A stretch of 64,000 nucleotides of DNA from Thalassomonas sp. M1454 (GTDB lineage Bacteria > Pseudomonadota > Gammaproteobacteria > Enterobacterales > Alteromonadaceae). Location of the stretch: NCBI RefSeq assembly GCF_007097525.1, contig NZ_VKDD01000001.1:135554-199553 (forward strand). The letters run 5' to 3'. The translations under genes and the position numbers were made by a program. A model generated the notes under the pieces. That model did no database searches, was not told the DNA's origin, and saw nothing but the letters and a program-made list of their open reading frames with translations. Positions 37,366 through 45,694 of the stretch are shown piece by piece. Within the stretch, counting starts at the first letter, position 1; each line of letters opens with the position of its first letter.

Positions 37366-38721
37366 TCAATGCTCATCTAATTCTAGCTTAATATGATGTT
37401 TATCAACTAATCCATACAGTGTAGGCCTTGTTACCCCGAGCATCTGCGCAGTTTTACTCATATTACCGTGTGCTAAGGCAAATGCTTGCTCTATTGCCTT
37501 TGATTCAGCCCGCTCTCTGACCACCCGTAAATTCAATTCTAAGTCGACTTTATCTTTATCAGCGATAAAGCCTAAATCATCAGCAGTAACTTGGGCACTA
37601 CTTGCCATAATAGTGGCAGACTTTATCTTATTTTGCAGCTCCCTGATATTACCGGGCCACGAGTGTTTTTTAAGGGCATTGATAGCACAATCACTAAAGC
37701 CTTTAACTTTAGCTTTATAGTCTTTGGCATATTGCAATAAAAAATAGCGAGCTAAAATGATCACATCAACATCTCTATCTTTTAACGGGGCTATGGGGAT
37801 AACAATTTCACTGATACGATAATACAAATCTTCTCTAAATGTTTTATCTGCAACCATTTGCTCTAGATCTTGGTTAGTTGCACAAACAACTCGTACATCA
37901 ACAGCAATTTCTTGTCGCCCGCCTATCCTTTCAATGACTCTCTCTTGTAAAAAACGCAATAACTTAGCTTGTAAATTAAACGGCATATCACCAATTTCAT
38001 CAAGAAATAGAGTACCGCCTTGCGCCATTTCAATTTTCCCTTTAGTCGCTTTGTGCGCACCAGTAAATGCGCCTTTTTCAAAGCCAAACAGTTCACTTTC
38101 AAGTAAGGTTTCAGGAATAGAAGCACAGTTAATTGCTATAAATGGCTTTTTGGTGCGATTGCTTTGTTGGTGAATTGCATTAGCAATAACTTCTTTACCC
38201 GTACCGCTATCACCTAATAATAATGCGGTTATTTCGGTCGGCGCTATACGCTTAACAATATTACGTAATTTGTCCATCACCGCGCTATTACCAATAATTC
38301 CAGAGTCGACACCACCAAGCTCTCTTATTTCTCTATTTTCTATTTCAATGGCTGCTAAATTAAACGCCCGAGTAACAATGACATTAATTACATCAGCATC
38401 TATCGGTTTTTGATAAAAATCATACGCCCCCATATTAATTGCGTCTAAAGCAACTTGATGGTCATCATTGCCGGTAACAACAATTACTTTGGTAAATGGA
38501 GCAAGTGATTGAATTTGCTGTAAGGCCTTCAGCCCTTCACTAGCATTATCGGCATCGGGTGGCAGGCCTAAATCCAGCAAAATAACTTTAGGCTCGTGTA
38601 ACCTTAGGGCAGTTATTGCTTCATTTCTATCACCGGCAAAAACGACTTCATAATCAGATAAGCTCCATTTAAGTTGTTTTTGAATACCTAAATCATCATC
38701 TACTATCAGTAATTTTTCCAT
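37366..38721 (-). CDS. prsR: PEP-CTERM-box response regulator, sigma-54 activator
   Basis: The protein has 451 residues. The receiver domain (1-120) has Asp8/Asp9 and a phosphorylation site at Asp50 (VILLDLGLPP). The AAA+ sigma-54 interaction domain has Walker A GDSGTGKEVIA near 167 and an intact GAFTGA loop (FEKGAFTGAHKAT near 210). A Fis-type helix-turn-helix closes the protein (MSKTAQMLGVTRPTLY). It is one base downstream of prsK, so both form a two-component system. Known members control polysaccharide and PEP-CTERM genes with RpoN. Confidence 0.95.
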   Translation of the reverse strand: MEKLLIVDDDLGIQKQLKWSLSDYEVVFAGDRNEAITALRLHEPKVILLDLGLPPDADNASEGLKALQQIQSLAPFTKVIVVTGNDDHQVALDAINMGAYDFYQKPIDADVINVIVTRAFNLAAIEIENREIRELGGVDSGIIGNSAVMDKLRNIVKRIAPTEITALLLGDSGTGKEVIANAIHQQSNRTKKPFIAINCASIPETLLESELFGFEKGAFTGAHKATKGKIEMAQGGTLFLDEIGDMPFNLQAKLLRFLQERVIERIGGRQEIAVDVRVVCATNQDLEQMVADKTFREDLYYRISEIVIPIAPLKDRDVDVIILARYFLLQYAKDYKAKVKGFSDCAINALKKHSWPGNIRELQNKIKSATIMASSAQVTADDLGFIADKDKVDLELNLRVVRERAESKAIEQAFALAHGNMSKTAQMLGVTRPTLYGLVDKHHIKLELDEH

Positions 38722-40800
38722 TTACTCTACTTCCTTCAATTGCTCATCTGCGATAGGTAATTGCACAGTAAAGGTTGATCCTTTTCCTACCTCACTACTC
38801 ACTTTAATTACACCATCATGCTCTTCAACAAATTGCTTAGCTTCAAAAACACCGATACCCATTCCAGAATTTCCTTTGGTTGTTCTAAATGGTTGGAATA
38901 ATTGCGTAGCGATAAATTCTTGATCCATGCCGCAGCCAGTATCTGATATCTCAATAAGTATGTACGCTTCTATTTTAGTAACAACAACAGATACATCACC
39001 ACCATTGCCACAGGCTTCTTGTGCATTTTCAATTAGATGAATAAGCACATTAGTTAATTGTTCTTTATCAATAGTTAAGAATAGATCATCAGTGCAACTT
39101 ACGCTTACTTCAGGTGTTTTTTGGTTGCATACAGCAAGTACATTATTGAGTAGCTCGCAAACATTAACCGACTCCACCTTCACTGCTTTTATTTTGGTTG
39201 AATGTAATGAAGCATCTTGTTGATCTTTAGCTTTCACTCTCAACTGACTAACCACCTTATCGAGCCGATCTGTGGCAGCAGCAATGGTGCTAAATGCATC
39301 GTCAACAAACTCAGGGTTATGTTTGTGTTGCTGTGCATTCTTGCAAAGTAAAACCAGCTGCGACTGAATATTTTTAAGATCATGTAAAACAAATGATGAC
39401 ATTTGATGAAAAGCTAAAAACTGTTGGTTTTGAGCTAATGTTGCTTGCGCCTGATGCAGTGATAGATAACTACCTAATTGCTTCGATACAGCAAATAAAT
39501 AATCCCGATTCTCCCAATTTAATGTAGGGCTATCTTTAGGTCCTGGCAACACAAAGTAACCCAGTAGTTGTTGCTGATGATAGGTTGGAATAATAACTTC
39601 AATATGGTTATCAATTAAATAAGCAGAATCTATATCAAGACCTTGATAAGAACCCGGAGTCGCATGTAATTCTCTCACATCAATAATCCAATGGTTAACT
39701 TGGCAATAATTATCAATTAATTTTAATTGCTGTAACACTTCATCGGTAAGATTGAGTTCCCCCTGATGTTTAATTGTTAGAATATTATTTTTGATAGCAA
39801 CAAAACCACAGTAATTTACTGCAAGGCTATTGGCCATGGCTTTACACGCATTAGCAAATTCATTGGCTGAATTGGCCGATTCAATTTCAGAGATTAATCT
39901 TAGCCACTCCACTCTATAGTCGTATCGATTGGCAAAGAAGTGCTTAGTAATAAAGACCTTAATTTTATTTCTAAAGGTTGTGGTAATAAGTAGAGTGAAC
40001 AAAACTACGCCGCCAAACACCATAAAGAAGATGCTGAACATATCACTCCATTGGCCGCCAATAAAACGAATGACATAACCCGAGAGCGCCAATAACAATA
40101 AATAAACACCGCTTAGTACCAGCATACTGCTATAAAAAATAACATCCCGAGAGATAAATAAATCTGGGCTTACATCTTTCAAGCGTTTTGAACTAAGTAC
40201 AATAAATGGCAAGGCTAATAAAATAATAAAGCCTCGAACATACCAAAAGTCAAAGTCTAAACGGGTAAGTAAGGCACCTTGGGCAAACATGATAAAATCA
40301 AAGATAAAAATCATACCTAGCCCTGACAGCAGCGGCCAAATAGCCCATTTGAGTTGCGATTTATGATTTCGATAGAGTTGCTCTAATAAAACTAACGCCC
40401 ATAAGTTAAGGGCTAATAATGCAATAAATAGTCCAGTGTATTGAGCAAAAAATAGTACCGATGAGACAGTTAAAATCACACATACAAGACAAATAAATAG
40501 ATATTTTTTGACCTCTGAACTTTTAATTAATTGGCTAAAAGACCCCGCACCGCAGTTAAGGCTAATAAGTAAAGCCGACCAGGAAATAGTTTTAAGAGCT
40601 TCAAAGACAATGGATATTTGTAAGGGAAAGGAATAATAAAGCTGAGCAGCGGATATGCTACAGGCAACAAAGGTTATAAAACAAGAAAACACCATTAGCT
40701 GACTAGCAAATAGTTTTTGCTTTGCCACTAACAGTAAAAGTAAAAAAAATAGATAAGCTACAGCCGCAATGCCGTAACCAAGCAAACCAAAAGTTTCCAT
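38722..40800 (-). CDS. prsK: XrtA/PEP-CTERM system histidine kinase
   Basis: The protein has 692 residues. About eight to ten hydrophobic helices occupy residues 1-290, followed by a GAF-like segment (about 300-450). The phospho-acceptor is the His in SFVLHDLKNIQSQL near 475, and the ATP-binding domain contains LIHLIENAQEACGNGG near 590 and ISDTGCGMDQ near 620. This is the PrsK architecture. Its partner is the response regulator immediately downstream. Upstream lie 180 bases that lead into the broken tRNA gene. Confidence 0.93.
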   Translation of the reverse strand: METFGLLGYGIAAVAYLFFLLLLLVAKQKLFASQLMVFSCFITFVACSISAAQLYYSFPLQISIVFEALKTISWSALLISLNCGAGSFSQLIKSSEVKKYLFICLVCVILTVSSVLFFAQYTGLFIALLALNLWALVLLEQLYRNHKSQLKWAIWPLLSGLGMIFIFDFIMFAQGALLTRLDFDFWYVRGFIILLALPFIVLSSKRLKDVSPDLFISRDVIFYSSMLVLSGVYLLLLALSGYVIRFIGGQWSDMFSIFFMVFGGVVLFTLLITTTFRNKIKVFITKHFFANRYDYRVEWLRLISEIESANSANEFANACKAMANSLAVNYCGFVAIKNNILTIKHQGELNLTDEVLQQLKLIDNYCQVNHWIIDVRELHATPGSYQGLDIDSAYLIDNHIEVIIPTYHQQQLLGYFVLPGPKDSPTLNWENRDYLFAVSKQLGSYLSLHQAQATLAQNQQFLAFHQMSSFVLHDLKNIQSQLVLLCKNAQQHKHNPEFVDDAFSTIAAATDRLDKVVSQLRVKAKDQQDASLHSTKIKAVKVESVNVCELLNNVLAVCNQKTPEVSVSCTDDLFLTIDKEQLTNVLIHLIENAQEACGNGGDVSVVVTKIEAYILIEISDTGCGMDQEFIATQLFQPFRTTKGNSGMGIGVFEAKQFVEEHDGVIKVSSEVGKGSTFTVQLPIADEQLKEVE

Positions 40801-40941
40801 GCTTAAGCCAAGTTATTATTATTAAATCAATCGCTTATTAAGCATAGTAGAAAATATAAACTTTGCGCTTTATACCTCTACATTAATAACAAAATAACTG
40901 CCTAATAATACAGCGATTAATCAATATAACGAGTTCATTTG

Positions 40942-40969
40942 TTGACTCTTGCTTAGCTCAGTATAAAAT
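40942..40969 (+). promoter_or_regulatory. tRNA-type promoter in front of the broken tRNA-Arg
   Basis: TTGACT (40942-40947) and TAAAAT (40964-40969) are 16 bases apart and are followed by a GC-rich discriminator (GGCGTC), a feature of stringently controlled stable-RNA promoters. The tRNA sequence begins 11 bases after the -10 box. The promoter is intact although the tRNA is not, so it may now transcribe into the accessory region. Confidence 0.6.
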
Positions 40970-40980
40970 GGCGTCTTAAA

Positions 40981-41019
40981 CCACCCGTAGCTCAGCTGGA
41001 TAGAGCGCGCCCCTCCGGA
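40981..41019 (+). pseudogene. 5' half of tRNA-Arg(CCG), cut after the anticodon loop
   Basis: The sequence has an acceptor 5' strand (CCACCCG), TA at positions 8-9, a D stem-loop (GCTC..GAGC), the 5' anticodon stem (CGCCC) and the loop CTCCGGA with anticodon CCG at 41015-41017. It closely follows the usual gammaproteobacterial tRNA-Arg(CCG). Immediately after the loop the expected stem partner GGGCG and the whole T arm and acceptor are missing; TACCGAAACG follows instead. I found no displaced 3' half elsewhere in the window. The first base is C where G is usual, which may be decay. This marks the left junction of the accessory region. Confidence 0.8.
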
Positions 41020-41686
41020 TACCGAAACGCTCACACACCCTAATCAACAAAAATACATTTAATCGTGACAAAAACTCATAAACCCCTTTAAAATCAAGCA
41101 AGAGCAAACTACACAAAAACTAATTTATGTGACATTAAAGATTATTAGGTTTGCCACTTTTTATAAAGACCCTCCATAAAGCTTGTCACGTTATTTTCAC
41201 TTTATGTAACCACTAATATTTCAGAATATAGCTTACGATCAATAATTGAATGAATATAGGTGCCGGTTTATACATATTTCAATTATAAAAATTAGCTCGA
41301 ATTCCAAATTATATCCGGTGAGTCCAAGCGAAAGTAATCCCCATTCATTACGACACAAAGCATTCCAAAGAAAGAAGTTAAATAACGTTACACTTGAATT
41401 TCAAAACCTAAATGATAGGTAAGCTTATTACTACTTTATTTTCTAGTAGGCTCATAGTGAGGTTTCGTTAGGATAAGTAGTTATTAGCACCAAATGTTAA
41501 AATGCCTTAACTGACTCTAGATATTGATATCGTTTAATGTCTCTAAGAGGAGCCTCCTGCCGCATGCCGTGACTAAAAACATTCGTCATGAACTGGTTTC
41601 AGGAGATTGTTAGGAATAATAGTGACAGGCAGAAAAGTCGTCTTACCCTATTTTTGTGAACAATTGTTCAAGGTTCGCTCGTAACT
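41020..41686. other. Non-coding left end of the island
   Basis: These 667 bases hold no credible gene on either strand. Visible structure is limited to short AT-rich repeats, for example ACAAAAACTCAT (41068-41079) and ACAAAAACTAAT (41113-41124), and one copy of a dispersed repeat at 41524-41549. It could hold recombinase-binding sites of the left end. Confidence 0.4.
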
Positions 41687-42322
41687 CTATACCTTTGGCC
41701 AACGACCTTCATTTAGTTCAAAGGGTTGTGAAACATTCATACCTAGTCTGTCAAATTCATCAATCCAGAAATCTCTAACTTGAACAAATATTTCAGACAA
41801 TATAATTTCAGAACCATCTTTGAGGTAAATAACTAATTTTTCATCGATTAATTGGGGCTTTGAAAAGTCAATGTTGAAGATGGGTGGTGGCAGGCCATCA
41901 TCAGGATCGGGTACATTTTTAGATTGCAAACCTGTCGAAACTAGTTTGACCTCTCGTATAGATTCAACAATTTCTTTAGCTCTCTTATTACCGATTTGAT
42001 AATGTTTAGTTACTAATGCTATTGCTTCGACATATGCAAACGCAGGGCATTTATCCATAATGCTATCGATATAACCTTTTGCTTTTTGGAAACCTAAATT
42101 ATTGTATTCAGTAACATCATAATCTAGTGCAAAGCCATGCACATATTCAGCCATATGGTACAAACCACTTGCAGCATTAAATGCCGCCCTTCGACTGCCT
42201 TGATCTCTTAATAAATCTAATACATTGGGGTTGACTACTTCGTTGAAAAATTCCAGTGGAGGTTTAAAATCTCCTCTGCACAGTAACCCATTTTCGCTTC
42301 CTTGTAGAATCTTTTCCGTCAT
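41687..42322 (-). CDS. Hypothetical protein, 211 residues
   Basis: I do not recognise the family. The protein is soluble-looking with no signal peptide when started at the ATG at 42322 (TEKILQGSENG), which has a GGA about 7 bases upstream. A longer frame from 42385 would add a hydrophobic stretch of 21 residues and is less likely. Features seen are a helical middle (ASGLYHMAEYVHGFALDYD, residues about 47-65) and a Pro/Asp-rich stretch (DPDDGLPPPIF). It lies between copies of the short dispersed repeats of this region. Confidence 0.5.
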   Translation of the reverse strand: MTEKILQGSENGLLCRGDFKPPLEFFNEVVNPNVLDLLRDQGSRRAAFNAASGLYHMAEYVHGFALDYDVTEYNNLGFQKAKGYIDSIMDKCPAFAYVEAIALVTKHYQIGNKRAKEIVESIREVKLVSTGLQSKNVPDPDDGLPPPIFNIDFSKPQLIDEKLVIYLKDGSEIILSEIFVQVRDFWIDEFDRLGMNVSQPFELNEGRWPKV

Positions 42323-42458
42323 CGTAAATCCAATAAAATACTTGCTAGTTAAAGCTACCATAATAATACTAAAACTACCTAGCATTGCTTGTAACTTGAC
42401 GTAACACTTTGAATTAGATTAAGTTATGCTTAAAGTGAGGTGTAGCCATTCACAACTG

Positions 42459-42845
42459 TTAATTACGGTCGCATTCAAGAGTTAATTCTGATGTAACACT
42501 TTCACCTTCAGCCGCATCACTAAAATCATGGTAATAAGCTTCACCATTTGGTTTTAATTGAATTTGATGTTTACCATCTTCGCCGAAGTGCCAATAACGT
42601 TTTAAACCTTCTTTTCTGTAATATGCGCTCTCATATTCACCATCAAAGTATACTTTTCCCATATATTCGTCTGGGTAGGCATCTAGTCTAACTAGTTCTT
42701 TGCTACTTCCGAACATTTCTTTACATGACCATGACAGTTTATTCGGAACTGATTCATTAGTTGTAGCGGCAGCAGTCGAAGTTTTTGTTGTAGCTTTGCA
42801 GCCAACAGATAAAAGCACAAAAGCCATTACTGTAATAAATTTCAT
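42459..42845 (-). CDS. Small putative lipoprotein
   Basis: The protein has about 128 residues. The signal peptide (KFITVMAFVLLSVGC) ends in a clear lipobox with Cys, followed by a Thr/Ala/Ser-rich linker. The rest has a CKEMFGSS segment and an acidic C-terminus ending LECDRN, with two cysteines that could form a disulfide. In-frame starts at 42866 (TTG) and 42857 (ATG) would only lengthen the n-region. No function can be assigned. It is bounded on both sides by the 18-base repeat. Confidence 0.55.
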   Translation of the reverse strand: MKFITVMAFVLLSVGCKATTKTSTAAATTNESVPNKLSWSCKEMFGSSKELVRLDAYPDEYMGKVYFDGEYESAYYRKEGLKRYWHFGEDGKHQIQLKPNGEAYYHDFSDAAEGESVTSELTLECDRN

Positions 42846-43065
42846 AATAAACACCATAAAGTTCAATTGTGTTTATTTTATCAACTAAGTTTCACTATTA
42901 TCGTTATGTTTTTGTTGGTTATTTGTAAAACCGATGTTTGTTTGGCCGAAACAAACAAATGCAGGCAATAAAGCACCTTACCTTGACGTAACGCTTTGAT
43001 ATCGTTAATGTCTGTTAAGAGCGATAACCAGACCCTCATATTTCAACGATTTCAAAACATTTATT

Positions 43066-43707
43066 ATGCTATTAAAAGAATTCGACTTAGATATACCTTC
43101 ATTAGATAAAGTTGAAAGGTTTGACTTTGCTAACCAGATTAGATGTATATCTTCTCATTATGAAAGGTATTTTCATAAGCGGTTTCATACTCCAAATTTT
43201 TGGAAAATATTAGTTGAATGCCATGATGAAGAAAGTGACGAACAAAACACCTACCTAGGCGTTAGAGTTGTAAAAGTAAGGTTTGATTACGAAAAGTACC
43301 TTAATAGCTCGGAATCTGAAAGAAAAAAACAAGCATTAGCATCATTGCACTACGGAGCTTTAAAGGTTGCTCAACACTTTGATTTTGATTTGGAACTATT
43401 CAATTTTTGTAATGACTCTGTAGTATCAGATGAATATGAAAACCAATGGATATGGAAGAAGCCTAAATCGAATAAACCTAGAACTCATAAAGTTCAAGTT
43501 TTATGCCAGCATGAGATGAAATCTTTTGTCGCTGAACTACAAGTATTAAATAAAAGTGGTGATGTTGTTAGCCGAGAAACGGCATTTATTAGTGAGCCAA
43601 ATGAGTTTGCATTTGCAGCTAACTTTGGTGAACTAAAGTGGCTTTCTGAAAACCAAGCTGCGTTTTATAGTAAAAGTAGAAACTTATTAGCTAGCATATC
43701 AATCTAA
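43066..43707 (+). CDS. Hypothetical protein, 213 residues
   Basis: I do not recognise this protein. It has no signal peptide or membrane segment. The N-terminal part is rich in aromatic and charged residues (FHKRFHTPNFWKIL near 37, YLGVRVVKVRFDYEKYL near 60). It starts 44 bases after the composite dispersed repeat and is followed by another repeat pair, so it fits the same pattern as the two minus-strand hypotheticals to its left. Confidence 0.5.
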   Translation: MLLKEFDLDIPSLDKVERFDFANQIRCISSHYERYFHKRFHTPNFWKILVECHDEESDEQNTYLGVRVVKVRFDYEKYLNSSESERKKQALASLHYGALKVAQHFDFDLELFNFCNDSVVSDEYENQWIWKKPKSNKPRTHKVQVLCQHEMKSFVAELQVLNKSGDVVSRETAFISEPNEFAFAANFGELKWLSENQAAFYSKSRNLLASISI

Positions 43708-43708
43708 T

Positions 43709-43790
43709 GCCGAACGGCAGTAAATGGCACATTTGCGTCACACAAGAAAATAACGTAAGTTAAATCAAAAGCCTAACGGCAGTTAAGAGC
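43709..43790 (+). repeat. Pair of 20-base near-identical repeats
   Basis: The units at 43709-43728 and 43771-43790 match at 16 of 20 positions (GCC.AACGGCAGT.AA..GC), 62 bases apart. Each contains a GCC-AA(C)GGC inverted core. The second is followed by GAGCGAAAA, similar to the GAGCGATAA that follows the composite repeat at 43018. They sit directly behind the stop of the hypothetical gene. Confidence 0.4.
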
Positions 43791-43814
43791 GAAAAGCGGA
43801 CTTAGAGGTTTTAA

Positions 43815-44204
43815 TTAAATATCTAAAGATTTCATTATTCCGCATTGTTCAACAGTATTATCAGAGGAGCAAGCTTTCTTCATCAATTGAAGCTCCGACT
43901 TTAATGTTTTCAGCTCCTTAATGCGCTTGTTGACTAAATCAAGCTGGTTTACAATTAGATTATTGATTGAAGAGCAGCTTTCTTCTGGCCTGTCCTTAAG
44001 GTCAAGCAATGTCTTAATATCTGACAAAGGAATATCAAGGCTTCTGCAGTGTTTAACGAACTCAAGTTCTTTCAACGCTTTATCGTCATATAGCCGAAAA
44101 TTCCCCTCACTTCGGTTAGGTGATTTAAGTAACCCTTCCTTTTCGTAATATCTAATTGCTTGTATCGAACAGCCAGATACATTGGCTAGTTGACCTATTT
44201 TCAA
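43815..44204 (-). CDS. MerR family metal-responsive regulator (CadR/PbrR-like)
   Basis: The protein has 129 residues. The N-terminal MerR helix-turn-helix is intact (KIGQLANVSGCSIQAIRYYEKEGLL from residue 2), followed by the dimerisation helix. Cys77, Cys112 and Cys121 are placed almost exactly like the three metal-binding cysteines of CadR and PbrR, which sense Cd(II) or Pb(II). It is divergent from the CDF gene and faces a MerR-type operator in the 80-base gap. It likely activates the plus-strand efflux genes. The precise metal cannot be told from sequence. Confidence 0.9.
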   Translation of the reverse strand: MKIGQLANVSGCSIQAIRYYEKEGLLKSPNRSEGNFRLYDDKALKELEFVKHCRSLDIPLSDIKTLLDLKDRPEESCSSINNLIVNQLDLVNKRIKELKTLKSELQLMKKACSSDNTVEQCGIMKSLDI

Positions 44205-44222
44205 ATTTATTCAACCCCTAGC

Positions 44223-44253
44223 TTGACTCTATAGCAACTATAGGGTCTATGAT
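44223..44253 (+). promoter_or_regulatory. MerR-type promoter/operator with 19-base spacer
   Basis: TTGACT (44223-44228) and TATGAT (44248-44253) are separated by 19 bases, the over-long spacing that MerR activators correct by twisting DNA. The spacer holds the dyad ACTCTATAG-CAA-CTATAGGGT (44226-44246, 8 of 9 pairs matching), typical of metal-sensing MerR sites. It drives the CDF gene at 44285. Confidence 0.85.
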
Positions 44254-44284
44254 TAAGCTTTACAAGCTAATAGGAAATTAAAAT

Positions 44285-44941
44285 ATGAGTGGCTGTGGTT
44301 GCGAAGTCGAATTAAAAGATGCGAAACAAAAGCATGTACTTTATTGGTTACTAGGCATTAATGGCGTTATGTTCTTTGTTGAAATTTCCACAGGTTTATA
44401 TGCAAATTCAACTGCCTTGATAGCAGACTCATTGGATATGCTCGCTGATGCAATTGTCTACGGTATAGCCTTATATGCCGTAAGTAAAACCTTAAAGCAT
44501 AAAGCCAATGCAGCTCTTATTAGCGGCTATTTTCAACTAACGCTTGGATTAATGATCATTTTTGACATAGCTCGAAGAATACTTGGCGAAGACGAACCGC
44601 ACTCTTGGTTTATGATCGGATTTGGCTTTGTAGCATTAATAGCAAACGTTATTTGTTTAACCTTAATTAAAAAGCATAACAATGGTGAAGTGCATATGCG
44701 TGCAAGTTGGATATTTTCGGCAAATGATGTAATTGCAAACTTGGGGGTTATTGCTGCTGGTATTTTGGTGATGGCACTTGATTCTCGCTGGCCAGACATT
44801 GTAATCGGTAGTGTAATTGCTACCCTAATCTTTAGAGGTGCTTACCTAATTATTATTGATGCGAAGAGGGAGCTTAGCAATATCGAGTCAAAGAGCGAAA
44901 GTAGTAGGTGTAGTGGGAATAAATCAAAATCATGTTCTTAA
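44285..44941 (+). CDS. CDF-family cation transporter, short form
   Basis: The protein has 218 residues and about six membrane helices. The CDF metal sites are visible as ADSLDMLAD near residue 47 (helix 2) and SANDVIANLG near 146 (helix 5). It lacks the cytoplasmic C-terminal domain of ordinary CDF exporters and ends in a Ser/Cys tail (SSRCSGNKSKSCS). The N-terminus has CGC. It sits directly under the MerR-type promoter, next to a CadR-like gene, which is a common pairing for cadmium, lead or zinc export. It is 12 bases from the transglutaminase-like gene. Confidence 0.88.
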   Translation: MSGCGCEVELKDAKQKHVLYWLLGINGVMFFVEISTGLYANSTALIADSLDMLADAIVYGIALYAVSKTLKHKANAALISGYFQLTLGLMIIFDIARRILGEDEPHSWFMIGFGFVALIANVICLTLIKKHNNGEVHMRASWIFSANDVIANLGVIAAGILVMALDSRWPDIVIGSVIATLIFRGAYLIIIDAKRELSNIESKSESSRCSGNKSKSCS

Positions 44942-44953
44942 TGGAGATAGGCT

Positions 44954-45694
44954 ATGAGTGTTAATTATCTAGTAAAAACAAAAATATTAGATTTTGATAA
45001 TCACAACATCCAGTCATTGATTACTGAGCGCAATTGGAAAGCATTGGATGATTACAACAAAATTGGTGCCGCTTACACTTTTGTTAAGGACGAGATTAAA
45101 TTTGGTTATAATCGTAGTGATGATATAACTGCTAGCGAAGTGTTGGCTGATGGCTATGGTCAATGTAATACCAAAGGTAACTTATTGATGGCTCTACTAC
45201 GGGCACTTAATATTGAATGCAGATTTCATGGTTTTACGATTGACCAGCAGCTTCAAAAAGGCGCAATTCCTTCTTACGTATTTTGGCTAGCGCCTAAATA
45301 TATTATCCATAGTTGGGTTGAAGTTTTCTTTGATGGTAAGTGGGTTAACTTAGAAGGGTTCATACTCGACGATGCTTACCTAAGTTCAATTCAATCCAAA
45401 TTTAGTCGTTTTAAAGATAATTTTTGTGGATACGGCATCGCAACAATCTGTCTAGAAAACCCAATGACCGAATGGGTTGGAAAAAGCACTTATATACAAA
45501 AGGAAGGGATTCATGATGACTTTGGCTTATACAACTCACCAGATGTGTTTTACAGTGAAAAAGGGACTAATTTGTCAGGAGTAAAGCGCTGGTTATATCA
45601 ATCAGTGATTCGTCACATTATCAATATGAATGTCAATCGATTGAGAAACACTTGCAACCAAGGTAGTGATAAAAATGCACAGCCACAATCATAG
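44954..45694 (+). CDS. Transglutaminase-like domain protein between two CDF transporters
   Basis: The protein has 246 residues and no signal peptide. The papain-like transglutaminase core is visible: the Cys in DGYGQCNTKGNLLMALLRAL near residue 74, His in HSWVEVFFDGKWVNLEG near 117 and the following Asp-rich DD. It has a GGAG-type ribosome-binding site 12 bases after the first CDF gene. Its last 20 bases overlap the second CDF gene. A cysteine protease-like enzyme in a metal-export operon is unexpected; it may act on a metal ligand such as a glutathione or phytochelatin-like peptide, but this is speculation. Confidence 0.78.
   Translation: MSVNYLVKTKILDFDNHNIQSLITERNWKALDDYNKIGAAYTFVKDEIKFGYNRSDDITASEVLADGYGQCNTKGNLLMALLRALNIECRFHGFTIDQQLQKGAIPSYVFWLAPKYIIHSWVEVFFDGKWVNLEGFILDDAYLSSIQSKFSRFKDNFCGYGIATICLENPMTEWVGKSTYIQKEGIHDDFGLYNSPDVFYSEKGTNLSGVKRWLYQSVIRHIINMNVNRLRNTCNQGSDKNAQPQS

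Larger units (their letters stand above)
41524..43021 (+). repeat. Short dispersed repeats bounding small hypothetical genes
   Basis: A 26-base unit at 41524-41549 and 42996-43021 shares TTGATATCGTT, AATGTCT and TAAGAG with one base gained and one lost. A second unit, CTTGACGTAACRCTTTGA, occurs at 42395-42412 and 42982-42999 with one mismatch. At 42982-43021 the two units are joined into one 40-base sequence. The copies lie between the hypothetical genes of this stretch, as if each gene were delivered as a unit. Confidence 0.45.

Noticed and set aside
40981-41060. A functional tRNA-Arg at 40981
   Set aside because: The 3' anticodon stem, T arm and acceptor 3' strand are absent, so it cannot fold; only the 5' half is present.
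43709-43790. Integron attC site
   Set aside because: GCCTAAC-like ends are present, but there is no paired core layout, no conserved hairpin of attC size and no integron integrase in the window.
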